From Mytilinidion resinicola (taxonomy: Eukaryota; Ascomycota; Dothideomycetes; Mytilinidiales; Mytilinidiaceae): a DNA stretch of 64,000 nt. The stretch's first letter is position 1. Every line of letters begins with the position of its first letter. Made by a program: the position numbers and the translations under genes. The notes below the pieces were generated by a model. That model was not told the DNA's origin and searched no databases. It saw only the letters and a program-made list of their open reading frames with translations. This document shows positions 21,744-31,710 of the stretch, piece by piece. The stretch lies in assembly GCF_010093595.1 (NCBI RefSeq), contig NW_022985448.1:3077-67076 (forward strand). Reading direction: 5' to 3'.

Positions 21744-23471
21744 TCACTTCCCATTCGGTTTCCCATTCGGTACAGCCTTCCCAGATCTGGTCTTGATCAT
21801 ATGCAACGCACCTAGGTGGCCATAAAGCAAGCCCCGGTTCATGGCAATACCGCTGTTGTACCCCCCTCCCCAATCCCGCCATGCCGCAGAGTTTCCAGTT
21901 GCATAGAGGCCTGGAACTGTTTTACCCGCCGCATCAATGACATTGCCATTGGTGTCAATTGGTAAGCCTGCCGTGGGTACTCCCATCGTGACACGCTCAA
22001 GTGGGACAGCGTAGAAAGGACCTTTCTCGATCTCTCCAAAACTAGGATACTTCCTCTTGAAGTCTCCGGTCATGATGTGGCCCCATGGCACCTCTCCTCT
22101 GGCAAAATCTGGATCCTTGCCTGTCTTACAGAATCCATTCCATCGGTTCACGGTTGCTTCAAGTCCTTCTGTATCAATGCCGGTAGCCTCAGCTAATTCG
22201 CGCAAGGTATCGGTCTTGGTCGCAACGCCTTCAGGCACTGGTTGACCAGGGAATCCAGGAAGAAGGTTGTGATCGTCAACGAAATCTTGGTCGAAAACGA
22301 TCCACGCTGGCCAATTTGGCGTTCCTTGCTCTTGTCCATCGAAACGGCTCACTTTGGTCGCAATATCGGGGTAAAAAGAGTCATTTCCAAATCTGAGTCC
22401 CTTTTTATTTACGACGATCGTGTGAGGGTACCCAGGAGTGTGTAGACGACTAGCTTGTCGTCCATATATGATCTCGCTCGGCACCTTATAGCCAATGAAG
22501 ATCGGTGATTGCGTGGGAGTTCGACTTGGCATGGGGAGGACTCCGGCCTTGGAAGCCATAACGATGTGATCACCAGTGATTGTTGGCATGGTCATGTTTC
22601 CTGCTTCTGGAAGAGCGTCAAAGCTCTTGACGAAGTCTTTTCGCCACTTCCGAAAGTTAGTAAAAGTGATGCGATACTTCAGATTGAACGAACTCACGTC
22701 ATAGCCTCCTGTAGCCAATACCACTCCTAAGCGTGCCCGGATTCGATGATCGCAGCCCGGAAGACGAGCAACGACGCCAGTCACAACTCCGTCTTCGATC
22801 ACCAACTCAGTGACTTCCGTATCCGTATGGAGGTCAATACCCAACTTCAACGCTTGATACACCTGTGCGGAGGCTAATCCCGAACCCGCACATCGTTCAT
22901 CTTTGGCAACATGGCGTTGAATGCATGCCCCCATACTCTCTCCATTCCGAATCTGGGCTTTGATGAACTCACCCGAGGTCGAGTAGCTATAGTAGAATCC
23001 GAATGGCGACGTCATCACCTTGTCCTTCCACTCACCCAGCTTCTCGCTGGGAAACGGCTTAATTTCCAGGTACCGTCCTTCGACCGCGGATCCCTTCACG
23101 GCGGGATAGTAGTAGTCTGGCAAATCTCTAACAACCTCGAGCTCGAGACCAATCTTGTCGGTGAAGTATCGAATGCACTCCCGACTCCGCTCAAAATACT
23201 GGTCGCGCATCTCCGGCGTGGAGTGCCCTTGGCCCAAATGTTCAATATACGACTTCGCATCTTCAAGTGAGTCTTTGATTCCAGCCTCCTCCGAGATGTG
23301 AGTAGGACCTGGCCATAGCTGCCCCGATGAAAGGGCCGTTACACCACCTAGTTGGTTGAACTTCTCAAGTACAATCACTTTTGCGCCCTCTTTTGCGGCT
23401 GTAAGGGCTGCTCCCATGCCACCAATACCAGAGCCCACGACCACGACATCGTATTCATTGTCCCAAGCCAT
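21744..23471 (-). CDS. FAD-dependent dehydrogenase, 3-oxosteroid 1-dehydrogenase-like
   Basis: A flavoprotein of the FAD_binding_2 superfamily (fumarate reductase / KstD group). The open frame is uninterrupted for 575 codons, but 22647-22697 has all intron signals (donor GTGAGT, branch ACTAAC, acceptor AAG on the minus strand). Removing its 17 codons restores the family motif GGYD-WRKDF, so the mature protein is probably 558 residues. Seen: the FAD motif VVVVGSGIGGMGAALTAAKEG with the acidic end of strand 2 (VLEK), LGGVTALSSGQLWPGP, VLATGGYD, and the C-terminal FAD segment GLYATGNSAAWRDWGGGYN. KstD-like enzymes introduce a double bond next to a ring ketone. It is divergent from the MDR gene at 24065. 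Other FAD_binding_2 activities cannot be excluded. Confidence 0.88.
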   Translation of the reverse strand: MAWDNEYDVVVVGSGIGGMGAALTAAKEGAKVIVLEKFNQLGGVTALSSGQLWPGPTHISEEAGIKDSLEDAKSYIEHLGQGHSTPEMRDQYFERSRECIRYFTDKIGLELEVVRDLPDYYYPAVKGSAVEGRYLEIKPFPSEKLGEWKDKVMTSPFGFYYSYSTSGEFIKAQIRNGESMGACIQRHVAKDERCAGSGLASAQVYQALKLGIDLHTDTEVTELVIEDGVVTGVVARLPGCDHRIRARLGVVLATGGYDVSSFNLKYRITFTNFRKWRKDFVKSFDALPEAGNMTMPTITGDHIVMASKAGVLPMPSRTPTQSPIFIGYKVPSEIIYGRQASRLHTPGYPHTIVVNKKGLRFGNDSFYPDIATKVSRFDGQEQGTPNWPAWIVFDQDFVDDHNLLPGFPGQPVPEGVATKTDTLRELAEATGIDTEGLEATVNRWNGFCKTGKDPDFARGEVPWGHIMTGDFKRKYPSFGEIEKGPFYAVPLERVTMGVPTAGLPIDTNGNVIDAAGKTVPGLYATGNSAAWRDWGGGYNSGIAMNRGLLYGHLGALHMIKTRSGKAVPNGKPNGK

Positions 23472-24064
23472 TGTCGCGAAGAGGACGAAAAGTTAGAAAA
23501 ATATGAGATTTGAAGCCAGCCTGACTATCTGCGATAAAAAGCAGGAACTAGCGTACTATGCATATTTCTCATTTTAAGTTCCCGCAACGAGATGAAGTCG
23601 CACGTGGCTGACATAATATGTGAAAGTGTTAGCGTGCACAATTTTATGACATTTACCCCGGATCCGAAGCGTCAATGCGCGATATGGGTTCCCCGCTAGA
23701 CTACCCCGCACGCGATTTTGGTGTACTAGTATATCGGCTACCCAATTCTAACGTCCGCTGGTGGTGAGAAAGTGCCGGCACGGATATCTGCAATCGCAAA
23801 CGGATGAAACATGACCATAATCCGTGCCGGAAGTCAAATTCTTAACACACGCTTTTCGGAGGCAGTCCAAAGCCGTTAAATCCATCAATCTCCAGATCAG
23901 TAGGTTCGGCTTATCAAAGCTTCCCAAGCGTTCCAGTGGCTTTCACACCCCTGATAAGTCTTTCATTGCTTCGACTTTGCCAAAGTTATCTACGCACGAG
24001 CAAGACGAATTCTCCGATATAGTCTCAAACCCCATTTCGTTATCACATTTATCGAATTATTTCT
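23472..24064. promoter_or_regulatory. Divergent promoter, KstD-like flavoprotein / MDR reductase
   Basis: 593 bp between divergent starts. A perfect 11-bp inverted repeat occurs: CCGGCACGGAT at 23775-23785 and ATCCGTGCCGG at 23820-23830, with a 34-bp spacer that carries another CGGAT. Two CCCCGC motifs (23691-23696 and 23704-23709) match the carbon-repressor CreA consensus (SYGGRG on the other strand). The spaced CGG triplets are the kind of site bound by zinc-cluster regulators. All binding is inference. Confidence 0.5.
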
Positions 24065-25219
24065 ATGGCCTTTCCAGCTCTCACAACTACTCAAATCAGC
24101 TTGGACACCCCAACTCTCGAAGACCCAGCGAAGAAGATGCCTAGTTGGACCAACACCCCCAGCGGCACCATGGCCGCGAGCGTGCTCAGCGCGTTCTCCA
24201 AGCCCAAGCCTTCGGACTGTTTCACGTACGTTACGGACTATCCGAGGCCATCCCTGCCATCTAAAGACTGGGTCCTGGTCCGCGTCCATGCCGCAGGACT
24301 GAATCGCGCCGAGCTGCGCGCAAGAAACCAGGAGCACGTGTCCAAGCTCGAGTTCGGCATGTTTATCGACGAATTCCACGAGAACCACCCGAAGATTATA
24401 GGCGAGGAGTTTGTTGGGGAAATCGCAGAAGCCGGGACTGACAGCGGATACAAGGTTGGCGACGCCGTTTGTGCATGGGCCTACGGTGGCGGCAAGGCCT
24501 ACGACGGTGCTTATGCAGAGTACACCATCTGCCACAAGAAGCGAATCTGGCCGCTTCCAGACTCCGCCAAGCAGATTCCGTGGGATGTTCTTGGAGCAGT
24601 GCCCATGGGTCTATGGACCGCATATGGTTCGATATTCCACGCAGGCCAGACGAAACCAGGCGACACTGTATTCATTCACGGAGCCACCAGTAGCGTGGGT
24701 ATTTGGGGCATCTTGGTTTCCAAGAATGTGGGCTGCACCGTTATTGCAAGCACGAGGCAAGAAAGCAAGATTCAGAAGCTGAAGGATGCGGGAGCCGACC
24801 ACGTCGTGCTCGAGAAAGACCTGCTGGCAGACCCGGGCCTGATCAAGAAGCTAGTCCCGGGAGGTGCGAATACCGTTTTAGAGATTGTGGGACTTGGTAT
24901 GCTGAAGCCAATCGCATTTCCCGCGTGTGCTATGTATGGTACCGTTGTTTCAATGGGTATTTTGGGCAAGGTGTGGTCGATCCCGAACTTCAATGCATCG
25001 TTCGTTCCAACGACTCGCAAGTTGACTACGTACACCACCCTGGATGAGGACTATGAACCTGCGAAGAAGGTACTGGCAGACACTGTGGAGAAGATCCTGA
25101 GTGGTCAATACAAAAAGGAGCAGTTCTTGGATAGTGTATATGACTTGAAGGACGTTGGTAAGGCGCATGAGCGAATGGAAGCGAACGAGGCTACCGGCAA
25201 GATCGTCTTGCGTTGTTAG
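24065..25219 (+). CDS. MDR-family NAD(P)H-dependent reductase (quinone-oxidoreductase-like)
   Basis: An intronless gene of 384 residues from the medium-chain dehydrogenase/reductase superfamily. It has the GroES-like N-terminal half (VLVRVHAAGLNRAELRAR, IIGEEFVGEIAEAG) and the Rossmann half with GDTVFIHGATSSVGIWGI. The catalytic-zinc Cys/His ligands and the structural four-Cys lobe are missing, pointing to the zinc-less quinone oxidoreductase / enoyl reductase branch. Three possible starts exist (24065, MPSWTN about 24137, MAASVLS about 24170). The GroES domain aligns from MAASVLSAFSKP, so the first about 35 residues may be an extension or untranslated. It shares a promoter with the KstD-like gene. 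Likely chemistry is reduction of a conjugated C=C or quinone. Confidence 0.9.
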   Translation: MAFPALTTTQISLDTPTLEDPAKKMPSWTNTPSGTMAASVLSAFSKPKPSDCFTYVTDYPRPSLPSKDWVLVRVHAAGLNRAELRARNQEHVSKLEFGMFIDEFHENHPKIIGEEFVGEIAEAGTDSGYKVGDAVCAWAYGGGKAYDGAYAEYTICHKKRIWPLPDSAKQIPWDVLGAVPMGLWTAYGSIFHAGQTKPGDTVFIHGATSSVGIWGILVSKNVGCTVIASTRQESKIQKLKDAGADHVVLEKDLLADPGLIKKLVPGGANTVLEIVGLGMLKPIAFPACAMYGTVVSMGILGKVWSIPNFNASFVPTTRKLTTYTTLDEDYEPAKKVLADTVEKILSGQYKKEQFLDSVYDLKDVGKAHERMEANEATGKIVLRC

Positions 25220-25465
25220 TTGAAATACGTAGCAGTAATTGCAGTCTATACTTCACTCCGTTCGCTTTGAAAATATATCCCTCGTCACTTACATGTAAGC
25301 CAGAATCTTTCATTTTCACAATATGTCCAGTCTTAAAACATCAAGTAGCTAGCTTTGACATCACGGGAAAATTCATGAGAACAATTCAGATGGTAGCAAA
25401 TGCCATCGATTCATTTAAAGACTTTTTGGGGTGAGATTGTATCAACAGTACGGCCGTATCGTAAC

Positions 25466-26334
25466 CTAGTGTAATCCGTGCATGACGTGACTGTAATCTG
25501 CAGTAGGGTCCAGCCCGTTCTTCGCATACTCTACCAGTATCTTATCGAAGTTCGGGAATGTAAAAACCATAAACTTCTCCTGTCGGACACCCTCAACGAA
25601 ATCTACCGCCGCTACTTCTGGCGCCACTCCGTTGTTCTTGAAGTACTCGTGGATGGCATCGGTGAATTCTTTTGGTGCGTTTCCCCCATTGAATGCGGCG
25701 CCCGTTTTCGTAGCATCCGGATATATCACTGAAACTCCAATTCCATACTTCTGCAAGCCTGCCTTCAGGGCCTGGCTCAGGGAGATGTCTGCCGCTTTAC
25801 AGACGTTGTAGGGCAGTCCGTACTCGGCATAACTGCTCGGTGGTGTGATACCGTTTGGGGAAGATGTGTTGACAATCCATCCACTCTTCCGTTCGATCAT
25901 TGGAGTGAGGAAAGCCTTCACGATGCGAAGGTATCCCAAAACGCTGACATCAAGCGCCTTGCGGATGCCATCGATCTCGATGTCCTCGACGCAGCCATTT
26001 GGAGCCCAGAAAGCATTGTTGTGCAAGATATCCGGGACACCAATTTCTTTGATAATCTTTTCTCCTAGGTCTGCTACGCCTTTGTCGCTGCTCAGATCCA
26101 CCGTGAATGAATAAGCTGGAAATTGAGTGAGTCGTGAAACGAAGTCAATATGGCTTTCTGCATACCCGTATGGCCCGCTTTCTTCAAAGCATCAGCTGTC
26201 TCGTGCACCGTCTCCAATATATCCAGCAGAATAATTCGAGCCCCAAATTTGGCGTATTCGGCCGCAACAGCTTGTCCAATTCCACGTGCGCTTCCAGTCA
26301 CCAAGATTAACTTGTCCTTGAAGTCGAGGACCAT
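25466..26334 (-). CDS. Short-chain dehydrogenase/reductase (second SDR)
   Basis: Two exons with a 50-nt intron (26116-26165, GTATGC...CCAG) give about 270 residues. Splicing turns GHT|AYSFTVDLSS into the usual strand-3 segment. Seen: cofactor motif LVTGSARGIGQAV, acidic LLDI at the end of strand 2 (NAD-type preference), LHNNAF in place of the usual NNAG, NTSSPNG with the catalytic Ser, and YNVCK (YxxxK). The start is chosen at 26334 (MVLDFKDKLILVTG); five extra codons are possible upstream. The neighbour on the other strand is the TRI12-type transporter, sharing an 0.88-kb upstream region. It is a ketone/alcohol oxidoreductase for the pathway; the substrate is unknown. Confidence 0.92.
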
Positions 26335-27218
26335 GGTGGCGCTAAGCACGGTGTGAAGTTCTGGATATGTTTACCTGAACTGTCGATAAGGTAGCGTCGT
26401 GTGGAAATGATGAATGAATGTATGAGACTGGCGCAGACAATATTGGGCGAATAAAAAGCGAAAGGGATCTTTGCCCGATGTCACTTTGCAGATGCAATCT
26501 TCCCCAGGAGTATTTGGGGCGTTCAGTCGAGACTAGGGTTCTCAATACAGCTTTGTTCTGGGGTAATGAAGTACATTGTGTGCAACTTTGTGAAACTTAT
26601 ACTCAGTTTTATGGATTTATGCAGAGATGGAATATCCGAGCCGGTGAGGCTACGCCAAATGCAATTCATGTGGCCCGGGAACCACGTCTAGGCCTCCCGC
26701 AGCGGGTAGCGGCATATCAAGGCAATAGCTACCCCGGTCCTGGAAATTCTCGGTGAAAGGTAATCATTCACTGCGGGAATGCTGGTCTCGGAGCTGAGTG
26801 CATACCGACTGTACGGCTGGATCCCAGACCTGATCCCATCCGGCCCGCGGTTACGGTATTATCCGGCTACATTCGTATCTTATGCCATGAGGCGTCTGTT
26901 GGGATGGTACCATGTCATACGAACTAGTCGACTCAACATCATCTAATTGGTTGGCTTACGTCTGAGTCCGCACGGTTCCGGGCCTCGACTATCATTGCTA
27001 TTTGCAATCACTCCCATGGGGCACTCGTGGTATTTGCGGGGAACTTGGGGAAGCACTTGGCTTTTCTGGGGAAAATACCGAATTGGCGACAAATCCTTCC
27101 GTCCTTTAGTGCGCCTGCAAATATATAGCATAGACGCTATTACAGCTGACATTCACTCTGTGTCAACTCGACTATTCACTTCGCCTTCCCCCAGTTTTGG
27201 ATATAAACATCCGCCATT
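26335..27218. promoter_or_regulatory. Divergent promoter region, SDR / TRI12-type transporter
   Basis: 884 bp between divergent starts. It contains two ATCCGG sites (about 26838 and 26861) and the palindromic CCCGCAGCGGG (about 26696-26706), which are CGG-type candidates for regulator binding. No gene is recognised. Confidence 0.35.
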
Positions 27219-29464
27219 ATGTCGATTTCGCCGACGGAGAAACAATCTCACAATATGGCGGCTCCTTCTCATATCGAGAAAGTGGAGCAGCCGACTCCTG
27301 ACGAGAGTGTGAGCCATGAGGATGAAGCACATTACAAGTTCACATGGGGCATGGCCTTTGCGATTGGGGTATGTAGCCTGGATACTCACATAGATTCATC
27401 AATTCTAACCATCACAGTCACTCATGCTTGGTTACATGGCCGCTGTCTTTGCGATTCAAATGTCAGCTTCTGTTCTGACACAAATCAACAACGATATCGG
27501 TGAGTTTGCTGCCAAACGAGATATCTTTTCAAACCCTGTTTACTCTGAGTTCCGTTCATGAGCCTCATAATCTAACTTCAGCCGATAGGACCAAGTACCT
27601 CTTTTGCCTGGCTATCTACCAGTCAGGTTCTTCCAGTCGCGACGCTGGGACCTATGGCTGGACGCCTGAGTGATATCTTCGGTCGACGAAATTTCATTCT
27701 TTTCGGGAATCTATGTGGCCTCATCGGGTGCGCGATATGTGCTACCGCAAACAACATCCCCGTCGCAATCGGTGGCGGCGTTTTCATTGGCGTTGCATCT
27801 ACCTTACAGCAACTTGCATGGACCGCCGTCGGCGAGATAGTCCCTAGGAAGTATCGAGGTCTCGCACTTGGACTTTTCGAGATGTGCGCAGGTAAATGAT
27901 ATCATTGAGCCCCCGAAACGACATTGGTCTAACGGTTTATTAGTGCCGCCGGGAGCATTTGGCGCTATAATGGGTAAGTGATGATTACCTTCAGGGCATT
28001 ATTTAGAAGCTTACATGCTCGGCAAACAGGTTGCGCCATTGGGAAGTATAGTACATGGAGATGGGTTTTTTGGGTTCCATTCATCCTCAACACGTGTGGT
28101 CTCTTCGCCGTGTTCCTCTTCTACCGACCGAAGAACCAGTGTGTAAAAGCCCTTCCGTTGTGTGAAACGTCGCTGATCGTCCTTAGATACATCATTGAAG
28201 AAGGAAAAACCAGACGTCAAGAACTCTGGGATCTGGACTGGATAGGCTTCTTCCTTTACGGCAATGGCTTGCTATTCCTGCTTCTTGGAATCTCGTTCGG
28301 GGACAACGTTTTCCCGTGGTAAGTTTCGAGTCGTTTCTCTCATTGAGAAAGGGTCTGAGACGGCTAACGGTTACATAGGAAGTCTGCTGGTACAATCACG
28401 ATGATCGTTCTCGGAGTCGTTCTGCTCATCGCTTTTGGGATATACGAAAGATTCTGGGATCAGATTTTCCCGCTATTCCCGCCCGTGGTTGTGCACAAGA
28501 TACGCGGTGTCATTTTCGTAAACGTCGGCATCTTCCTGTTCGGCATGATGTACTACTCTGTGGCAGTTCTTTGGCCACAGTTGATCCAGGGTTTGTACAC
28601 CACCGATCTTCTGAAAGTTGGTTGGTATGCGTCTTCGCTCGGTATGACTGGAATCGTCTCCTCGTTCATCACCGGTTATGTGATGACTCGTTATGGACAC
28701 GCTCGACTTATTTTCGCCACCATCATCGCCATTGGAACTATCGCCGCTGGGTGCATGGCGATCAGTAAGTACTATATAAATACTTCAAATCGGCTCAGTG
28801 CTAACAGTTCATCCAGAGCCCCAATCGTCGACAGCGTGCGTGATTCTGGTTTCACTTCAAGGATTGACTGTCGGTGGCGGTATGATCGTGTCCACCGCAA
28901 TGATTCAGCTAGCTGTAGAACATGAGTATATCGGCCTCGCTACTCAGATGGCCGTCACTGCTAGGAATGCCGGAGGTGCCGTCGGTACCGTTGTCTACAC
29001 TGCAATCTACACGGGCCAGATCAGAAAAAACATCAAGCAACGAGTGGCTCTGCCATTAGCCATGGCTGGAGTTCCTCCTACGAGCCTTGCCGCCGTGGTT
29101 GGAGCCCTCATGGGTCAAGCTCCACCATCTGTTCTCGCAGCTCTTACCCCTGAGCAACTTGGCCTTGCTCTGGCTGGTCTAAGGCAGGCGTTCATCCACT
29201 CTTTCCGAGTCGTGTTCCTGAGCTCTATCGCTTTTGGGGTTGTTGGAACCGTCGCGGCGTGTCTAACGAAGGATGTTGACCAGTAAGATCCCCACCAGTG
29301 AATGCCCCCGGAGATATACTGACATGCGCTACAGTCTCATGACCAATAAGGTGGAAATGACTCTCGATGTGGGTGCAAAATTCACCTCCAATAAGACCGA
29401 CACTGGTGAAGGACATGTCATTGGAATTGAAGAGCAGAAGCTACACACCAGGCACAGGGTTTAA
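27219..29464 (+). CDS. MFS transporter, TRI12 / siderophore-transporter-like
   Basis: A polytopic transporter of about 14 membrane segments and roughly 580 residues, in at least seven exons. Landmarks: the acidic N-terminus, FTWGMAFAIG, STSQVLPVATLGPMAGRLSDIFGRRNF (the GRLSD(I/L)FGRR loop typical of the trichothecene efflux pump family), EIVPRKYRGLALG, YSTWRWVFWVP, and the late ARNAGGAVGTVVYTAIYTG helix. The last intron joins KDVD to HLMTNKVEMTLD, giving the family's C-terminal end; the stop is at 29464. TRI12-like proteins export secondary metabolites or import siderophores. Here it may export the cluster's product or import its substrate. Confidence 0.9.
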
Positions 29465-30428
29465 ATCACGGCTGCGAAGGGGTGATCTGATGCGAAATGT
29501 TGGCCACTTTGCCTCCTTTTCTAGTCATCTCTCCTGTTCAATTCATCCGTTGCTTGGCCCATGTGCTCTCAGCAGTCGTAATCATTACATGTTCAGCAAT
29601 GAGTGGGTCGAACGTACCGTCGTACTATATAGACTCGGTTCATCGCAGATAGTAGTCCCACAGTAATGTTTTACCACTTGCTAAATATCTTGAACTACCG
29701 CATCGCTTCGATGGCGAGCTTCTTTGGGTTTTTTGAGGCTATTCGTCGTTGGATGGTGGTATATATATAGCTTCAAGCAGCTACGGCTCAACTCAAAGTG
29801 CTAACGTCCAATCAAAGGAAAGAGAATTCGATTTGCAAATACTAACAAATTGATCACGATACACGCCCCTCTGACCTCAAAGATGTGAGAACGAGACCTG
29901 CTCGTTTCAAATGGAATTCTGATAAGATACACCTCTCCGCCTTTATATAGAGCCATATGTCGAGGAAGGGCATATTTAGAGTATATACTCTGGTCCATGT
30001 GTCTTACTCTTTCGGTGCGAGTCGAACCACGATCATTCGGTGGTGGTGAGAACGGATATGCGGATGCCATAACGCTCGTGCCCGAAGTTATGTAGCACAG
30101 CGGCACTGCAGCAATAAGCCATCCGGCGGGCTTGTGACTGGCCGACAAGGTCGCTCCGAATAAGCCTGTATTGTGCATCCGCCGGGAGTGCCGGTGACCA
30201 ATGCCCGGTTGCTGATTTGCGGTCGCGCAGCACTCGGATATGTTCAAATGTAAGGCAAGCCGTTGAAGGCTGCCGTTCCTTCTTTCGTCTCCTCCTTTAT
30301 CGAAATCTCAGGCGACATTTTGCGCGTTTTTACTCTGAAACTAATTCTTTCCGCAAAGTCGTTCCACTGAATCAATCCGCAAGTCACGCTCCTGAGACTC
30401 ATATTCTGGACCACACTTTCTAGGCAAA
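29465..30428. other. Intergenic region, no supported gene
   Basis: 964 bp between the transporter and the cytochrome b5 gene. Minus-strand open frames (29801-30247) have no protein-like features. The final 250 bp probably hold the cytochrome b5 promoter, with CCGG-containing sites at about 30120-30200. Confidence 0.35.
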
Positions 30429-31022
30429 ATGCCTAAGGATTACACATATGCAGAGGTGTCGGAGCACAACAGTCCTGGGGACGCGCTGCTAGTGATAGAG
30501 GGCAAGGTCTATGACATCTCAACCTTCGCCGAGGACCACCCGTACGCATAATTTTCTCATGCCCACTATCCCACACCAATGCCTCGCGTTCATTGTTCCT
30601 AGCCCGGAAGCTTTGTTATGAGATTGGGGGCCTTCTGTGCAGTACTCAACATGTGAATTCTCACCTTACTAACTACGTCTTGTTTAGTGGCGGCGAACCT
30701 ATCATTCTGGACCAAGCAGGATCGGATGCAACAGAGGCATTCAAAGATGTCGGACACAGCGATGACGCAAGGGCGATTCTGCGTACTTTGCTAGTTGGAA
30801 CCTTGAGGCGCACTGTAAGGAACACGACAGTGGAATATCCTAAACAAAGTCAATATACTGATTTAATTTGGAACTCAGGCCGGTGACTCAGGAGGTACTG
30901 CGACCGTTCAGAAGATAAAGCCAGCCAAGACTACTTCCAGCTCCCTTCTTGGAGGACCCGCGATCGGTTTCATAATACTGGCTGTGATAGGCGTTCTGGT
31001 AGCACGAAAGTATCTAGCATAG
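30429..31022 (+). CDS. Tail-anchored cytochrome b5
   Basis: An ER-surface haem protein that passes electrons to P450s, desaturases and hydroxylases. Three exons encode about 132 residues. Exon 1 ends in DHP and exon 2 resumes GGEP, restoring the haem-ligand motif HPGG. The second haem His is in VGHSDDAR. After a linker ([12 protein letters not shown]) the C-terminus has one hydrophobic segment ([17 protein letters not shown]) and a short basic end RKYLA, the layout of a tail anchor. The start at 30429 ([13 protein letters not shown]) is the normal family start. Its place among three P450s and a BVMO suggests a dedicated redox partner (inference). Housekeeping b5 genes are usually not in clusters. 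Confidence 0.95.
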
Positions 31023-31710
31023 TATGAAGGTTCTTGACATTTATCTTAGAGTTCACTTAATCGAATGCAATTGGGAATATGGGGAGACTTTCCAAACCGT
31101 AGAACCAGCTTTTGAGACCATTCCACAGTGCGTGACTTCAGTGCCAAGGATACCAAGATAGAAGAATGACCACGCAATGAATGCCTTCGAGTTCTGGCAT
31201 TGCCCTATTGATAGTAATTGAGACTTTCGAAAGTGTGGGGCGTATCGTGACGAGATTAAGATCCTGGGGAACTTGACCCCCCATGTGATACTAGCTAGGT
31301 CTACTTGGACCCCACAGTCGGAGCGGCCCAGACAGCTTGGAAAATGCTATGCATACTTCAGCCCGGCAGCACAGGGTCTAATCCGTGCGGCGTTTGTGCA
31401 CGCCTGGATACCTCGCTTACCCCTTTCCAAATCCGGTACTTTTCGGCACGTCACGGGAGTATCGGCTGGACCAGACGGCACGGAAGGAAACGATGCTAGC
31501 ACCCCGCAACGGATTCTCCATTCCCGAGCCCCAGACGCCCCAGATTCTATGCGGCGCTTGAGCTGGGTACACATGCTGGCGTGACAAGCTCGCCATTCCA
31601 GGACGCGTTCCGCAGCCGGGGGCATATATGTAATCTCGAATTTCAATGCAGATCCAACCACAACTCTCAACCTGTTCCTTTGTACATTTTTGCCAGCCTT
31701 ACAGCCCATC
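31023..31710. other. Intergenic region upstream of the second BVMO
   Basis: 688 bp. Open frames on both strands at 31270-31850 overlap each other and the BVMO start and look random. CGGCACG-like sequence at about 31453 resembles half of the inverted repeat in the KstD promoter. No RNA gene is seen. Confidence 0.35.

Noticed and set aside
29801..30247. 148-codon minus-strand frame between transporter and cytochrome b5
   Set aside because: No domain; it overlaps another open frame and the presumed b5 promoter.
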